A stretch of 36,914 nucleotides of DNA from a virus, in the IMG/VR virus record IMGVR_UViG_3300005264_000020, positions 1 to 36,914 of that record. One strand, 5' to 3'. The notes under the pieces are model-generated. The model was not told the DNA's origin, ran no database searches, and saw only the letters and a list, made by a program, of their open reading frames with translations. The translations under genes and the position numbers were made by a program. The stretch's first letter is position 1; each line of letters opens with the position of its first letter. Shown piece after piece: positions 22,251 to 29,567 of this stretch.

Positions 22251-22432
22251 ATGAAAGACACATTAATATTTTTATCGGTGTTTACTGTAAATTTTATGTT
22301 TCACAAATAATTTATTTGTGGGTAGCAACAATATCAGATGAAATTACACATAAAAAAGAATTTTTAAAATGGCTTATTCCTTTTTATGCACCAATAAAAT
22401 TAGTTATTAATACATTTAAAAATTTAAAATGA
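22251..22432 (+). pseudogene. Small membrane protein with a one-base deletion
   Basis: From ATG 22251 the frame reads MKDTLIFLSVFTVNFMF and stops after HK. One frame back, SQIIYLWVATISDEITHKKE and further sequence to TFKNLK continues to 22432. Adding one T to the TTT run at about 22306 joins them into a natural 60-residue two-span membrane protein. The open frame upstream to 22202 overlaps the previous gene and is not used. Confidence 0.5.
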
Positions 22433-22433
22433 T

Positions 22434-22685
22434 ATGCAAGTAGAACAATATTATTCAGATGATTATGCTGGATTGATTAGTGGAAAATATAAATTTTACT
22501 ATGGTTATGAAAGTTTTGATGAAGAAGAACATGAAGAGTGGTATTTTTATGTAACTATAAATGGTAACGTTGTATTCAAACAATCAACTAGTCAAATAGA
22601 ACAAAATTTAGATAGTACTGACCAACTAAACGAACCAACTGATTATTTGGTTGCTGGTATTGGTATGTGGTTATTATTTAAATAG
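22434..22685 (+). CDS. Small acidic hypothetical protein
   Basis: 83 residues, acidic and aromatic: GLISGKYKFYYGYESFDEEE near 14-33 and a beta-rich middle (EWYFYVTINGNVVF). It may be a small beta-sandwich. No family recognised. Confidence 0.6.
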   Translation: MQVEQYYSDDYAGLISGKYKFYYGYESFDEEEHEEWYFYVTINGNVVFKQSTSQIEQNLDSTDQLNEPTDYLVAGIGMWLLFK

Positions 22686-22689
22686 AAAT

Positions 22690-23145
22690 ATGTCAGTAAA
22701 AAATATAGTGCACGAAATAGAGACATCTACAATTGATATAATTTTAGAAGTTTTAGATATAGAAAATTATTATCATTTTGAACATGGGCGTAAAAATATG
22801 TGGACATTTTATGATAGAACTGGACTTAAACATTTTATTGTAATTGGTAAAGATTTAGATGATGCTGAATTAAATGTCATGGAAATAAAGTTTGGTTGGC
22901 TACATAATGATAAACCGAGGTATGATAAGTCAAAAAGTCATGACGAAAAAGTGTTTAATACACATTTATATATATTATTTAATGAATTATTGCCTTATTT
23001 TTATAAATATGATTTAAGTTATAATTTAAAACCAACAGATAAATATCGTTATAGACTTTATCGAATTGCAATTAATAAATACATAAATAAAAAGGAATAC
23101 GAGTTAATTACTAATGATGAAATATTAACAATAAATAAATTATAA
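22690..23145 (+). CDS. Hypothetical protein, intact parent of the relic at 14312
   Basis: 151 residues from ATG 22690 (MSVKNIVHEIE); the open extension to 22651 overlaps the previous gene and is not needed. Mixed alpha/beta with an aromatic middle (HFEHGRKNMWTFYDRTG near 29-45) and a conserved C terminus (YNLKPTDKYRYRLYRI) that is repeated, decayed, at 14312-14446. Function unknown. Confidence 0.65.
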   Translation: MSVKNIVHEIETSTIDIILEVLDIENYYHFEHGRKNMWTFYDRTGLKHFIVIGKDLDDAELNVMEIKFGWLHNDKPRYDKSKSHDEKVFNTHLYILFNELLPYFYKYDLSYNLKPTDKYRYRLYRIAINKYINKKEYELITNDEILTINKL

Positions 23146-23149
23146 AATT

Positions 23150-23650
23150 ATGCAAGTATACAAAAAAACAAAAAAAGGTAAATATAAAAAACTTGGTTAT
23201 AGTGATGGTTGGAGTGGTTTTCCAAGTGACGGTATTTGGTTAGTAACTGATGGTGATGGTGTTCATTCGAGTGAGTGTATAATTAAACTTGATGAGTTAG
23301 AAACAATTAAACCAGCAGTTAATTTGATATATGAATACAAAGAACAAATGATTCAATATTTATCTCATAATGATAATGTATTATTGAATGGTGTTTCTGC
23401 TAATGAATTAGTATTAGACATGTTAAAAACTATTAGTAAAAATGATACTAATGTAATTGATGAAAATCTCACATTAGAAGAAGTAAACTGTTTGATAACT
23501 GAGCAATTGTTTCATGTGTTACCTACCGACATAACTGTTGATGGTAGAAAGATGGATGTAACTATCATTGATGAAATAATAGAAGATAATAAACATATAT
23601 TAAATGATGTGTCTCATCAATATTTCTATGATAAATTTTTATTAGATTAG
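23150..23650 (+). CDS. Hypothetical protein with N-terminal SH3-like strand pattern
   Basis: 166 residues. Residues 1-45 (YKKTKKGKYKKLGYSDGW and GIWLVTDGDGVHS) have the strand-turn pattern of small beta domains. The rest is acidic helix (ELVLDMLKTISKNDTNV near 86-102). No family recognised. Confidence 0.6.
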   Translation: MQVYKKTKKGKYKKLGYSDGWSGFPSDGIWLVTDGDGVHSSECIIKLDELETIKPAVNLIYEYKEQMIQYLSHNDNVLLNGVSANELVLDMLKTISKNDTNVIDENLTLEEVNCLITEQLFHVLPTDITVDGRKMDVTIIDEIIEDNKHILNDVSHQYFYDKFLLD

Positions 23651-23687
23651 TTTTGGTTTATAACATAAATATGTTTATGATGATTCA

Positions 23688-23852
23688 ATGGATTATGATG
23701 ATTCAACTATATTTTCATTTGATGTATTGAAAAAATGTGTTAAATTGCCATCCTTGAATAAATTTAGTGATGCAACAGATTTAACTAACTCATTGAGGAA
23801 TTTAATATCACGGATGTACATAGATTTAGAAACAATATATAACTCAACATAA
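23688..23852 (+). CDS. Small ORF or C-terminal gene remnant
   Basis: 54 residues from ATG 23688 (MDYDDSTIFSFDVLKK and on to ETIYNST). The frame is open a further 8 codons upstream and contains a 13-base direct repeat (23675-23687 and 23694-23706). It could be a short gene or the tail of a protein that has lost its N terminus. It ends 2 bases before the 23855 gene. Confidence 0.35.
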   Translation: MDYDDSTIFSFDVLKKCVKLPSLNKFSDATDLTNSLRNLISRMYIDLETIYNST

Positions 23853-23854
23853 CT

Positions 23855-24100
23855 ATGAAATATACAGAATTAGAACAAAACTTCATCAATGATTTTTCAG
23901 TTGATACATACACACAAAAAATAGATTATATAACACGTGAACAAGTGTTAGAATATTTAAAACAATCTTATTTAATTGGTAGAATACAAGGGATAAAGTT
24001 TGGTGTAAGTTATTTAGATGGTAGTGATAGACCAACAACAGAAGTAGTTAAATTAGAATCCGTTTTAGACTACATACAAAATGGGAATGAATTAAAATAA
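23855..24100 (+). CDS. Small hypothetical protein
   Basis: 81 residues: a helical N terminus (YTELEQNFINDF) then TREQVLEYLKQSYLIGRIQG and a short tail. The pattern (E-xx-F, then an EYLxxSYxxGR helix) is seen in small Bacteroidota phage proteins of unknown role. Confidence 0.6.
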   Translation: MKYTELEQNFINDFSVDTYTQKIDYITREQVLEYLKQSYLIGRIQGIKFGVSYLDGSDRPTTEVVKLESVLDYIQNGNELK

Positions 24101-24107
24101 TACATTT

Positions 24108-24278
24108 ATGAATACATGGTTAAAATTTTTAATAATTGTCACATTGCCAGTTATGATTGGGTTATTTGTGTTAAATGGTGGTGTTGAAAAATGGAAAACC
24201 TGGAATAAAGAGCATAAATACAATGATACCTTTATAAGATATGCGGTTGAACAAATATGGTTTAATTATTTTGGATAA
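24108..24278 (+). CDS. Small membrane-anchored protein
   Basis: 56 residues: an N-terminal span (LKFLIIVTLPVMIGLFVLN, about 5-23) and a polar C-terminal domain with many aromatic residues (KWKTWNKEHKYNDTF). Function unknown. Confidence 0.5.
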   Translation: MNTWLKFLIIVTLPVMIGLFVLNGGVEKWKTWNKEHKYNDTFIRYAVEQIWFNYFG

Positions 24279-24295
24279 AATATAAAATATAAAAA

Positions 24296-24601
24296 ATGAA
24301 AGAAGAAAATAAATTAAACGAAAACCTTTATAATGTAATATTAAAACAATTACATATAGGTAAATATAATAAAATCTTTATCAATGATGTAACATTATAT
24401 CGTTTAATGAAATGGAAACATTTTAAGATTGAGTATGATTATTCTGGTACATATATAAGTGATACTGATGATGGACTCAAAGATGATTTAATGGTTGAAT
24501 TTGACTTTAAAGTAAACTCTGACGTTGTTATATTTTCAACTGGTGGGCATTTAGTATATTATGACAATGAAAAAAATCTAACAATAAATTATACTATATG
24601 A
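24296..24601 (+). CDS. Hypothetical protein
   Basis: 101 residues, alternating Tyr/Ile/Asp pattern of a small alpha/beta fold. It ends in TGA within an ATGA overlap with the next gene, evidence that TGA is a normal stop here. No family recognised. Confidence 0.6.
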   Translation: MKEENKLNENLYNVILKQLHIGKYNKIFINDVTLYRLMKWKHFKIEYDYSGTYISDTDDGLKDDLMVEFDFKVNSDVVIFSTGGHLVYYDNEKNLTINYTI

Positions 24602-24966
24602 AATTAAATGATATAGAACAAAATATACTTACTGATACAAGAGAATTTGCACAACATAATAATATTCAGTTTGATAATATGACTGAATCAATGATTATAA
24701 ATGCTATTCGTGAATATGTGAGACAAACAGTAAAACCTATTTTGATTTTACGATTTCCACAAATGGACAATGAAAGTCAATCTAAAATTGAAACATCAAT
24801 ACAACACATAAAAGATTATATAAAAGATGAATATTATGTTTTAAGTTTTTGGGACAATAAAGCGACTGAATTAAATATTACACTTTTAAATGATGACGAT
24901 TTAATATCTCGAAATCAACAAAAATTAATTGATAATATCCAAATATTTTTAAATGAAAAAACTTAA
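24598..24966 (+). CDS. Helical hypothetical protein
   Basis: 122 residues, helix-rich, with an N-terminal LNDIEQNILTDTREFA like that of the 23855 gene, suggesting distant relationship within this cluster. It starts on an ATGA overlap and overlaps the next gene by 14 bases. Function unknown. Confidence 0.6.
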   Translation: MKLNDIEQNILTDTREFAQHNNIQFDNMTESMIINAIREYVRQTVKPILILRFPQMDNESQSKIETSIQHIKDYIKDEYYVLSFWDNKATELNITLLNDDDLISRNQQKLIDNIQIFLNEKT

Positions 24967-25090
24967 CTTATTATATGCAATATTAGTTGTGTTAATTATG
25001 ATGTTTATTTTATTAATCATATATTGGCTACAACAAGACTTATCAATAGCTGATTTTTGTATTAAAATAATATTAATGAATATATTATGA
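24953..25090 (+). CDS. Small single-pass membrane protein
   Basis: 45 residues: MKKLNLLYAILVVLIMMFIL and LIIYWL form one long span, followed by a polar tail. Overlaps both neighbours (14 bases and ATGA), so it sits in a translationally coupled chain. Confidence 0.5.
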   Translation: MKKLNLLYAILVVLIMMFILLIIYWLQQDLSIADFCIKIILMNIL

Positions 25091-25368
25091 AACAACAAAC
25101 GCTTACTACTTTAACACATGAATCTATATCAAATAAAGTATTAATAACAATGGCACGATTGGCATTTGATTTAAAGTTTAAAGACACACAGTTTCTTCCA
25201 CCAGTTTTTATACCAAAATATAATTATTGGTTAATAGAAGTTGAAAACAGTAGTTCTAATGTAACAATTAATCAAAAGTTTGATGTTGATTGTGTTCTTG
25301 ATGTTGTTAGGGTAAAAACACACAACCAAAGATATATACAACAAATTATTGATGGTATTATTAAATAA
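25087..25368 (+). CDS. Hypothetical protein
   Basis: 93 residues, mixed helix and strand (FIPKYNYWLIEVENSSSN near 41-58). No family recognised. Starts on an ATGA overlap with the membrane-protein gene. Confidence 0.6.
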   Translation: MKQQTLTTLTHESISNKVLITMARLAFDLKFKDTQFLPPVFIPKYNYWLIEVENSSSNVTINQKFDVDCVLDVVRVKTHNQRYIQQIIDGIIK

Positions 25369-25382
25369 AACAGCAAAAACTA

Positions 25383-25413
25383 TTTGTGGTGATATAAATT
25401 TAAGTTATAATTC
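25383..25413 (+). promoter_or_regulatory. Promoter-like site of the TATAWTTC variant
   Basis: TTTG at 25383-25386, a 19-base spacer and TATAATTC at 25406-25413, then AAATAAAAAC and the ATG at 25426. Same layout and the same downstream CAAATAAAAAC as at 9196-9238. Confidence 0.4.
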
Positions 25414-25425
25414 AAATAAAAACAA

Positions 25426-26094
25426 ATGAGTGATTTCAATATTAATTTAACAGTAGAGCAATTAGAGCAGAATTACAATAAATTATTATCTTATGTAGAT
25501 ATGTTCAACGGAAAACGAAAAGAACTAATTTTAAACATGTATGATGATTTGGCGAATCAGATAGCAGTAGCACCAGCATCTACGATGAAACAGTTTCATG
25601 GTTGTTATCCTGGTGGCTATGTTGAACATGTACTATCAGTAATAACTGTTAGTATTGAAATGTATAAGTTATGGAAACGAATGGGTGCTAATATGGGTGG
25701 TTATACACAGGAAGAACTTATTTTCTCTGCAATGTTCCATGATTTAGGTAAAATTGGTGATAAAGATGTTGACTTTTATGTTAAAAACACAAGTGAATGG
25801 CATCGCAAAAACCAAGGTAAACTATATACGAATAATGATAAGTTGAAATTCATGCTACATGAGCATAGAAGTATTTATTTATTACAAAAATATGGAATTA
25901 CTTTTTCAGCTAATGAATACCTTGCTATTATGAACCACAATGGACCATTTACAGAAAAAGATAAAGTGTATTGGAACTTAGGTATTGACAAATCAAAAGA
26001 ATTTAGTAATAATTTACCAATAATACTTCATTATGCCGACTTTATGAGTTATAGGATTGAAGTCGAAAAAGAAGGAATAATTAAACCATTATAA
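25426..26094 (+). CDS. HD-domain phosphohydrolase
   Basis: 222 residues of the HD superfamily. His68 (GYVEHVLSV), the paired His105-Asp106 (MFHDLGKIG), His145/147 (LHEHR), His171 (MNHNG) and Asp205 (LHYADF) supply the expected metal ligands, in order. Members hydrolyse nucleotide or cyclic-nucleotide phosphates. The substrate cannot be told from sequence; phage examples include dNMP phosphatases and anti-defence nucleotidases. It begins a run of DNA-modification genes behind its own promoter-like site. Confidence 0.8.
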   Translation: MSDFNINLTVEQLEQNYNKLLSYVDMFNGKRKELILNMYDDLANQIAVAPASTMKQFHGCYPGGYVEHVLSVITVSIEMYKLWKRMGANMGGYTQEELIFSAMFHDLGKIGDKDVDFYVKNTSEWHRKNQGKLYTNNDKLKFMLHEHRSIYLLQKYGITFSANEYLAIMNHNGPFTEKDKVYWNLGIDKSKEFSNNLPIILHYADFMSYRIEVEKEGIIKPL

Positions 26095-26107
26095 AATTAT
26101 AAAACAC

Positions 26108-26701
26108 ATGGATAAGAATTGGATAGGAAATAAAAACTCAATATATAAAACACTTGGAGCGAGTAACCATACAGATAAAGAGCGTGAGAAAAATGATTAT
26201 TATGCAACTGAACCTAAAGCTGCTGAAATGTTACTTGATTTGGAAGATTTTAATGATATATTAGAACCTTCATGTGGTGAAGGACATTTAAGTGAAGTAT
26301 TTATTAAGCATGGAAAAAATGTTACTAGTAGTGATTTAATTAATAGGAATTACGGCATGGTAAAAGATTTCTTTACGGTAACTGAGTGGGATGGTGATAT
26401 TATTACAAACCCACCTTATAAATACGCTAAAGAATTCATAAAACATGCATTGAGTATTATTCCAACTGGTAGAAAGGTTGCTATGTTTTTAAAGATTCAA
26501 TTCCTCGAAAGTAAGGGTAGGAAAGAGTTATTTGTAACCTCACCACCAAGAACATTATATGTTACATCTAGTAGAATTCAATGTGCAAAAAATGGTGATT
26601 TTGAAGGGATGAAAAAAAGTGGTGGTAGTGCAGTCGCTTATGGTTGGTTTGTTTGGGAAAAAGGGTTTAATGGGAATACTATAATTAAATGGTTTAATTA
26701 A
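26108..26701 (+). CDS. N6-adenine-type DNA methyltransferase
   Basis: 197 residues. YYATEP at 31-36 precedes the AdoMet site ILEPSCGEGHL (51-61), an Asp at 76 (SSDLI) and the catalytic NPPY at 101-104, the order of small alpha-type N6 methyltransferases. It has no target-recognition domain of usual size and ends with a WFVWEKG segment. It is likely an orphan phage methyltransferase; sequence specificity unknown. Third methylation activity type in the window. Confidence 0.8.
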   Translation: MDKNWIGNKNSIYKTLGASNHTDKEREKNDYYATEPKAAEMLLDLEDFNDILEPSCGEGHLSEVFIKHGKNVTSSDLINRNYGMVKDFFTVTEWDGDIITNPPYKYAKEFIKHALSIIPTGRKVAMFLKIQFLESKGRKELFVTSPPRTLYVTSSRIQCAKNGDFEGMKKSGGSAVAYGWFVWEKGFNGNTIIKWFN

Positions 26702-26706
26702 CAATC

Positions 26707-26886
26707 ATGGCAAAAAGGCGACAAGTAAGTATATTTAAAAAACGACAAAATGAACATTTTCAACAGCGTGGAACAAAAACTCAAACTGATGTTGATGAAA
26801 AAATTGTGTTATTAAATAGTGCAGGTAAAATAAAGCAGATACTTTTAAAAACATTAAACCACAAAAAAAATGACAAAAACGTTTAA
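26707..26886 (+). CDS. Small basic protein
   Basis: 59 residues, strongly basic (MAKRRQVSIFKKRQNEHF) with a helical C terminus. Overlaps the next start by 17 bases. Possibly DNA-binding; no family recognised. Confidence 0.5.
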   Translation: MAKRRQVSIFKKRQNEHFQQRGTKTQTDVDEKIVLLNSAGKIKQILLKTLNHKKNDKNV

Positions 26887-27151
26887 TTTAGGTTCAAAAA
26901 TATATACTGTTGTCGAAAAAGAATTTGATGATAATAAGCAAGGTAGTTGTTATCCAGAGTTAGGGAGAATATTTATTGCAAATAAACTGAATGGCATTGA
27001 CATACCGACAACATCTAAACAACAAACATTATATCACGAATTAATACATGTGGTATTACATGAATTAGGTTATTTTGATTTAAGTAGAAATGAACAATTA
27101 GTTCAACAAATTGCTATATTGTTACATCAATTTGAAACCACAAAACAATAA
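26870..27151 (+). CDS. HEXXH putative zinc metallopeptidase-like protein
   Basis: 93 residues. TLYHELIHVVLHELG puts HELIH at 56-60 with further H64/E65, followed by RNEQLVQQIAILLHQ where E79 could be the third zinc ligand. The arrangement recalls ImmA/IrrE (M78) or SprT-like minimal peptidase folds found in phages. Peptidase activity is inferred. It overlaps the methyltransferase start by one base. Confidence 0.65.
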   Translation: MTKTFNLGSKIYTVVEKEFDDNKQGSCYPELGRIFIANKLNGIDIPTTSKQQTLYHELIHVVLHELGYFDLSRNEQLVQQIAILLHQFETTKQ

Positions 27152-28106
27152 TGGAAATACTAAATATATTAAGTCTTTTCGATGGAATGAGTTGTGGTCA
27201 AATAGCATTAGGTAGAAGTGGTATTACATATCAAAATTATTATGCAAGTGAAATTGATAAACATGCTATTAAGGTAACACAACATAATTACCCAAATACA
27301 ATTCAAATTGGTGATGTATCTAAAGTTAGTTATAAAAACGGAATATTGACTACTGATCATGGTAGTTATGATGTAGGTAAAATAGACTTATTAATTGGTG
27401 GTAGCCCTTGTACTGGTTTTAGTTCTGCTGGTAAAGGTTTGAATTTTGAAGACCCAAGAAGTAAGTTGTTTTTTGAATATGTGCGAATTAAAAATGAAAT
27501 AAATCCTAAATACTTTTTACTTGAAAATGTAAGAATGAAACAGGAATATCAAGATATTATAACTAAATATATGGGTGTAAACCCAGTCATGATAAATAGT
27601 TCATTAGTTTCGGCACAAAACAGGGTTCGTAATTATTGGGTCAACTTTGAAATAACACAACCAAAGGATAAAGGGATGAAATTAAGTGATATATTAGATG
27701 ATGGTGTTTACATAAACCCAAGTGCAATTCGGGGTAGGATGTTAAACAAAGCAACTATTGTTGGTAGGAGGTTAAACGAACAAGGAAAACGGCAGGATTA
27801 TGATAAAACAGTTCCAATAACACAATGTTTAGAAGTACGAAAGAAAAATAGAGATAAAAGTAATTGTTTAACTACGGTTGCAAAAGATAATGTATTAACT
27901 TATATGGTGTAGGTAGATACCCAAACGCATATAAAGATAAATTACCATTTCGTAATTATTCAATTGCTGAGTATTGTAGATTACAAACAGTACCAGAACA
28001 TTATTTTGATGGTGTTGCAAGTGATAATCAAATAAGAAAAATGATTGGTAATGGTTGGACAGTTGATGTTATAGTTGACATACTAATACAAATGAAAAAT
28101 GAATAA
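27151..28106 (+). pseudogene. DNMT3-like C5-cytosine methyltransferase, frameshifted near its C terminus
   Basis: From 27151 the frame holds motif I (LSLFDGMSCGQIAL 7-20), motif IV GGSPCTGFS with catalytic Cys87, and motif VI (LLENVRM), then stops at 27912 after LTYMV. One frame over, from about 27905 to 28106, the missing C-terminal motifs continue: NYSIAEYCRLQTVPEHYFDG and MIGNGWTVDVIVDIL. The total of 956 bases is one short of a multiple of three, so a single-base deletion near 27890-27910 explains it. If real, motifs IX-X are lost and the enzyme is probably dead. Tandem paralogue of the next gene. Confidence 0.7.
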
Positions 28107-29019
28107 TATGAATGAAAATACAGAAATAAATGTTTTAAGTCTATTTGATGGTATGAGTTGTGGGCAAATTGCCCTTGATAAATTAAACATAAACGTAGGA
28201 AACTATTATGCAAGTGAAATAGATAAAAACGCCATTAAAGTTACACAATCGAATTTTCCAAATACAAATCAAATTGGTTCGATTGTTGATGTTAATGTGT
28301 CAGATTTACCAAAAATTGATTTATTAATTGGTGGTAGTAGTTGTCAAAACTTTTCACTAGCAGGTAATAAAAAAGGAATGGTAACAGTTAATAACATTGA
28401 AGTTACTACATTGCAACAATATTTAACATTAAAAAATGATGGGTTTGAATTTAGTGGTGAAAGTTATTTGTTTTGGGAATATATTAGAATATTAAAAGAA
28501 AGCAAACCTAAATATTTTTTACTTGAAAATGTTATGATGGGCAAAAATTGGCGTGACATCATAACTGATGCCGTGGGTGTTGAACCAATTATGATAAATA
28601 GCAATTTATTAAGCATTCAAAACCGAAAGCGGTTATATTGGACAAACATAACCAACATAACACAACCAACAAATAATCACAAATTATTAAGAGATTATTA
28701 TAGTAAAACTTATGATGATAAATTAGTATTGCGTGGTAAGGGTTTAAATAAACTAAATAGACCCCGCAATAGAGCAATTGACATTTTAAGTGATAAATCC
28801 CCAACCTTAATGAAGGCACAGGAAAATAAACCAACCGATTCTATTGTGTTTAAACATGGTTCAATATATAGATACCCAACCCGTGGTGAAATGGAATTGA
28901 TGCAAACAGTACCAAATGGTTATACTAATGCAGTTAATTGTAGAATTGCAAGTGGTTTGTTAGGTAATGGTTGGACAGTTGATGTTATTGTGCACATTTT
29001 TAAAAATATGGAAATATGA
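28099..29019 (+). CDS. DNMT3-like C5-cytosine DNA methyltransferase
   Basis: 306 residues, full set of motifs: LSLFDGMSCGQIAL (13-26), GGSSCQNFS with candidate catalytic Cys82, LLENVMM, INSNLLSIQNRKRLYW and the C-terminal MQTVPNGY/LGNGWTVDVIV. The usual Pro before the catalytic Cys (SPC) is Ser here (SSC), which could lower or alter activity. The architecture without a large variable region matches small DNMT3-like phage and Bacteroidota enzymes. It starts inside the end of its paralogue (8-base overlap) and overlaps the next gene by 4 bases. Target site unknown. Confidence 0.85.
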   Translation: MNNMNENTEINVLSLFDGMSCGQIALDKLNINVGNYYASEIDKNAIKVTQSNFPNTNQIGSIVDVNVSDLPKIDLLIGGSSCQNFSLAGNKKGMVTVNNIEVTTLQQYLTLKNDGFEFSGESYLFWEYIRILKESKPKYFLLENVMMGKNWRDIITDAVGVEPIMINSNLLSIQNRKRLYWTNITNITQPTNNHKLLRDYYSKTYDDKLVLRGKGLNKLNRPRNRAIDILSDKSPTLMKAQENKPTDSIVFKHGSIYRYPTRGEMELMQTVPNGYTNAVNCRIASGLLGNGWTVDVIVHIFKNMEI

Positions 29020-29327
29020 AAAACAAAGAATTAGAACAAATTGATGATTATGATTTATACAGAGAATTAGAAACACGTGGTTTCGATTTTGTTGATGAAA
29101 TTAGTGATGATGAAATGTATGAGCATTTAAAGGACAAAGATTATGATTTAGTTGATGAATTAAAAGATAACATTTTAATTGATGAATTACACTATCGTGA
29201 TTTTGATTTCGCATCATTAGTAGAAACTACTATTTCTGATTATAAACGACATTTAGTAGATTTATTTGGTGGTAGTTATCATCAAACAAATGATGAATTA
29301 ATGTTAAAAATAAAAAATAAATTATGA
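29016..29327 (+). CDS. Acidic tandem-repeat protein
   Basis: 103 residues. Residues 9-70 consist of three 20-residue repeats: DDYDLYRELETRGFDFVDEI, then DDEMYEHLKDKDYDLVDEL, then DNILIDELHYRDFDFASLV. Shared positions are an acidic helix start, EL, an aromatic-Asp-aromatic turn and DE. Related repeats are frequent in phage proteins and may serve as a protein-binding surface or DNA mimic; this is inference. It starts on an ATGA overlap with the methyltransferase. Confidence 0.65.
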   Translation: MKNKELEQIDDYDLYRELETRGFDFVDEISDDEMYEHLKDKDYDLVDELKDNILIDELHYRDFDFASLVETTISDYKRHLVDLFGGSYHQTNDELMLKIKNKL

Positions 29328-29497
29328 GAATATTTACAACATCTAAAAACAGCACAGTATCCAATTAAAAATGGTTCATTCTTGGTTTTGTAAAAATCGT
29401 AGATGGGTTAGTTCAAATTGTTATATTGGGTTACTATACATCCCAGCTTAACTTAAACTTATTAATTTGGTTTAAGAGTAGTAAAAATAGATTATAA
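29324..29497 (+). pseudogene. Small membrane protein with an early stop
   Basis: ATG 29324 (ATGA overlap with the repeat protein) reads 14 codons to TAA at 29366. The same frame continues KWFILGFVKIVDGLVQIVIL and LGYY to NRL and a stop at 29495-29497, a typical amphipathic small phage membrane protein. One in-frame stop therefore interrupts a 57-residue gene. Bases 29498-29567 hold nothing I recognise beyond A/T-rich sequence. Confidence 0.45.
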
Positions 29498-29567
29498 TTT
29501 TATGTGAACAAAAAAAACGTGTAATATAATACACACATTCATTAATAACGTATAAAATAATACCCAA

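Noticed and set aside
20545-29019. Genome-wide recoding of TGA as an amino acid
   Set aside because: TGA ends genes in several ATGA overlaps (24598, 29016, 32310) and after the YhdJ-like gene, where readthrough would make no sense.
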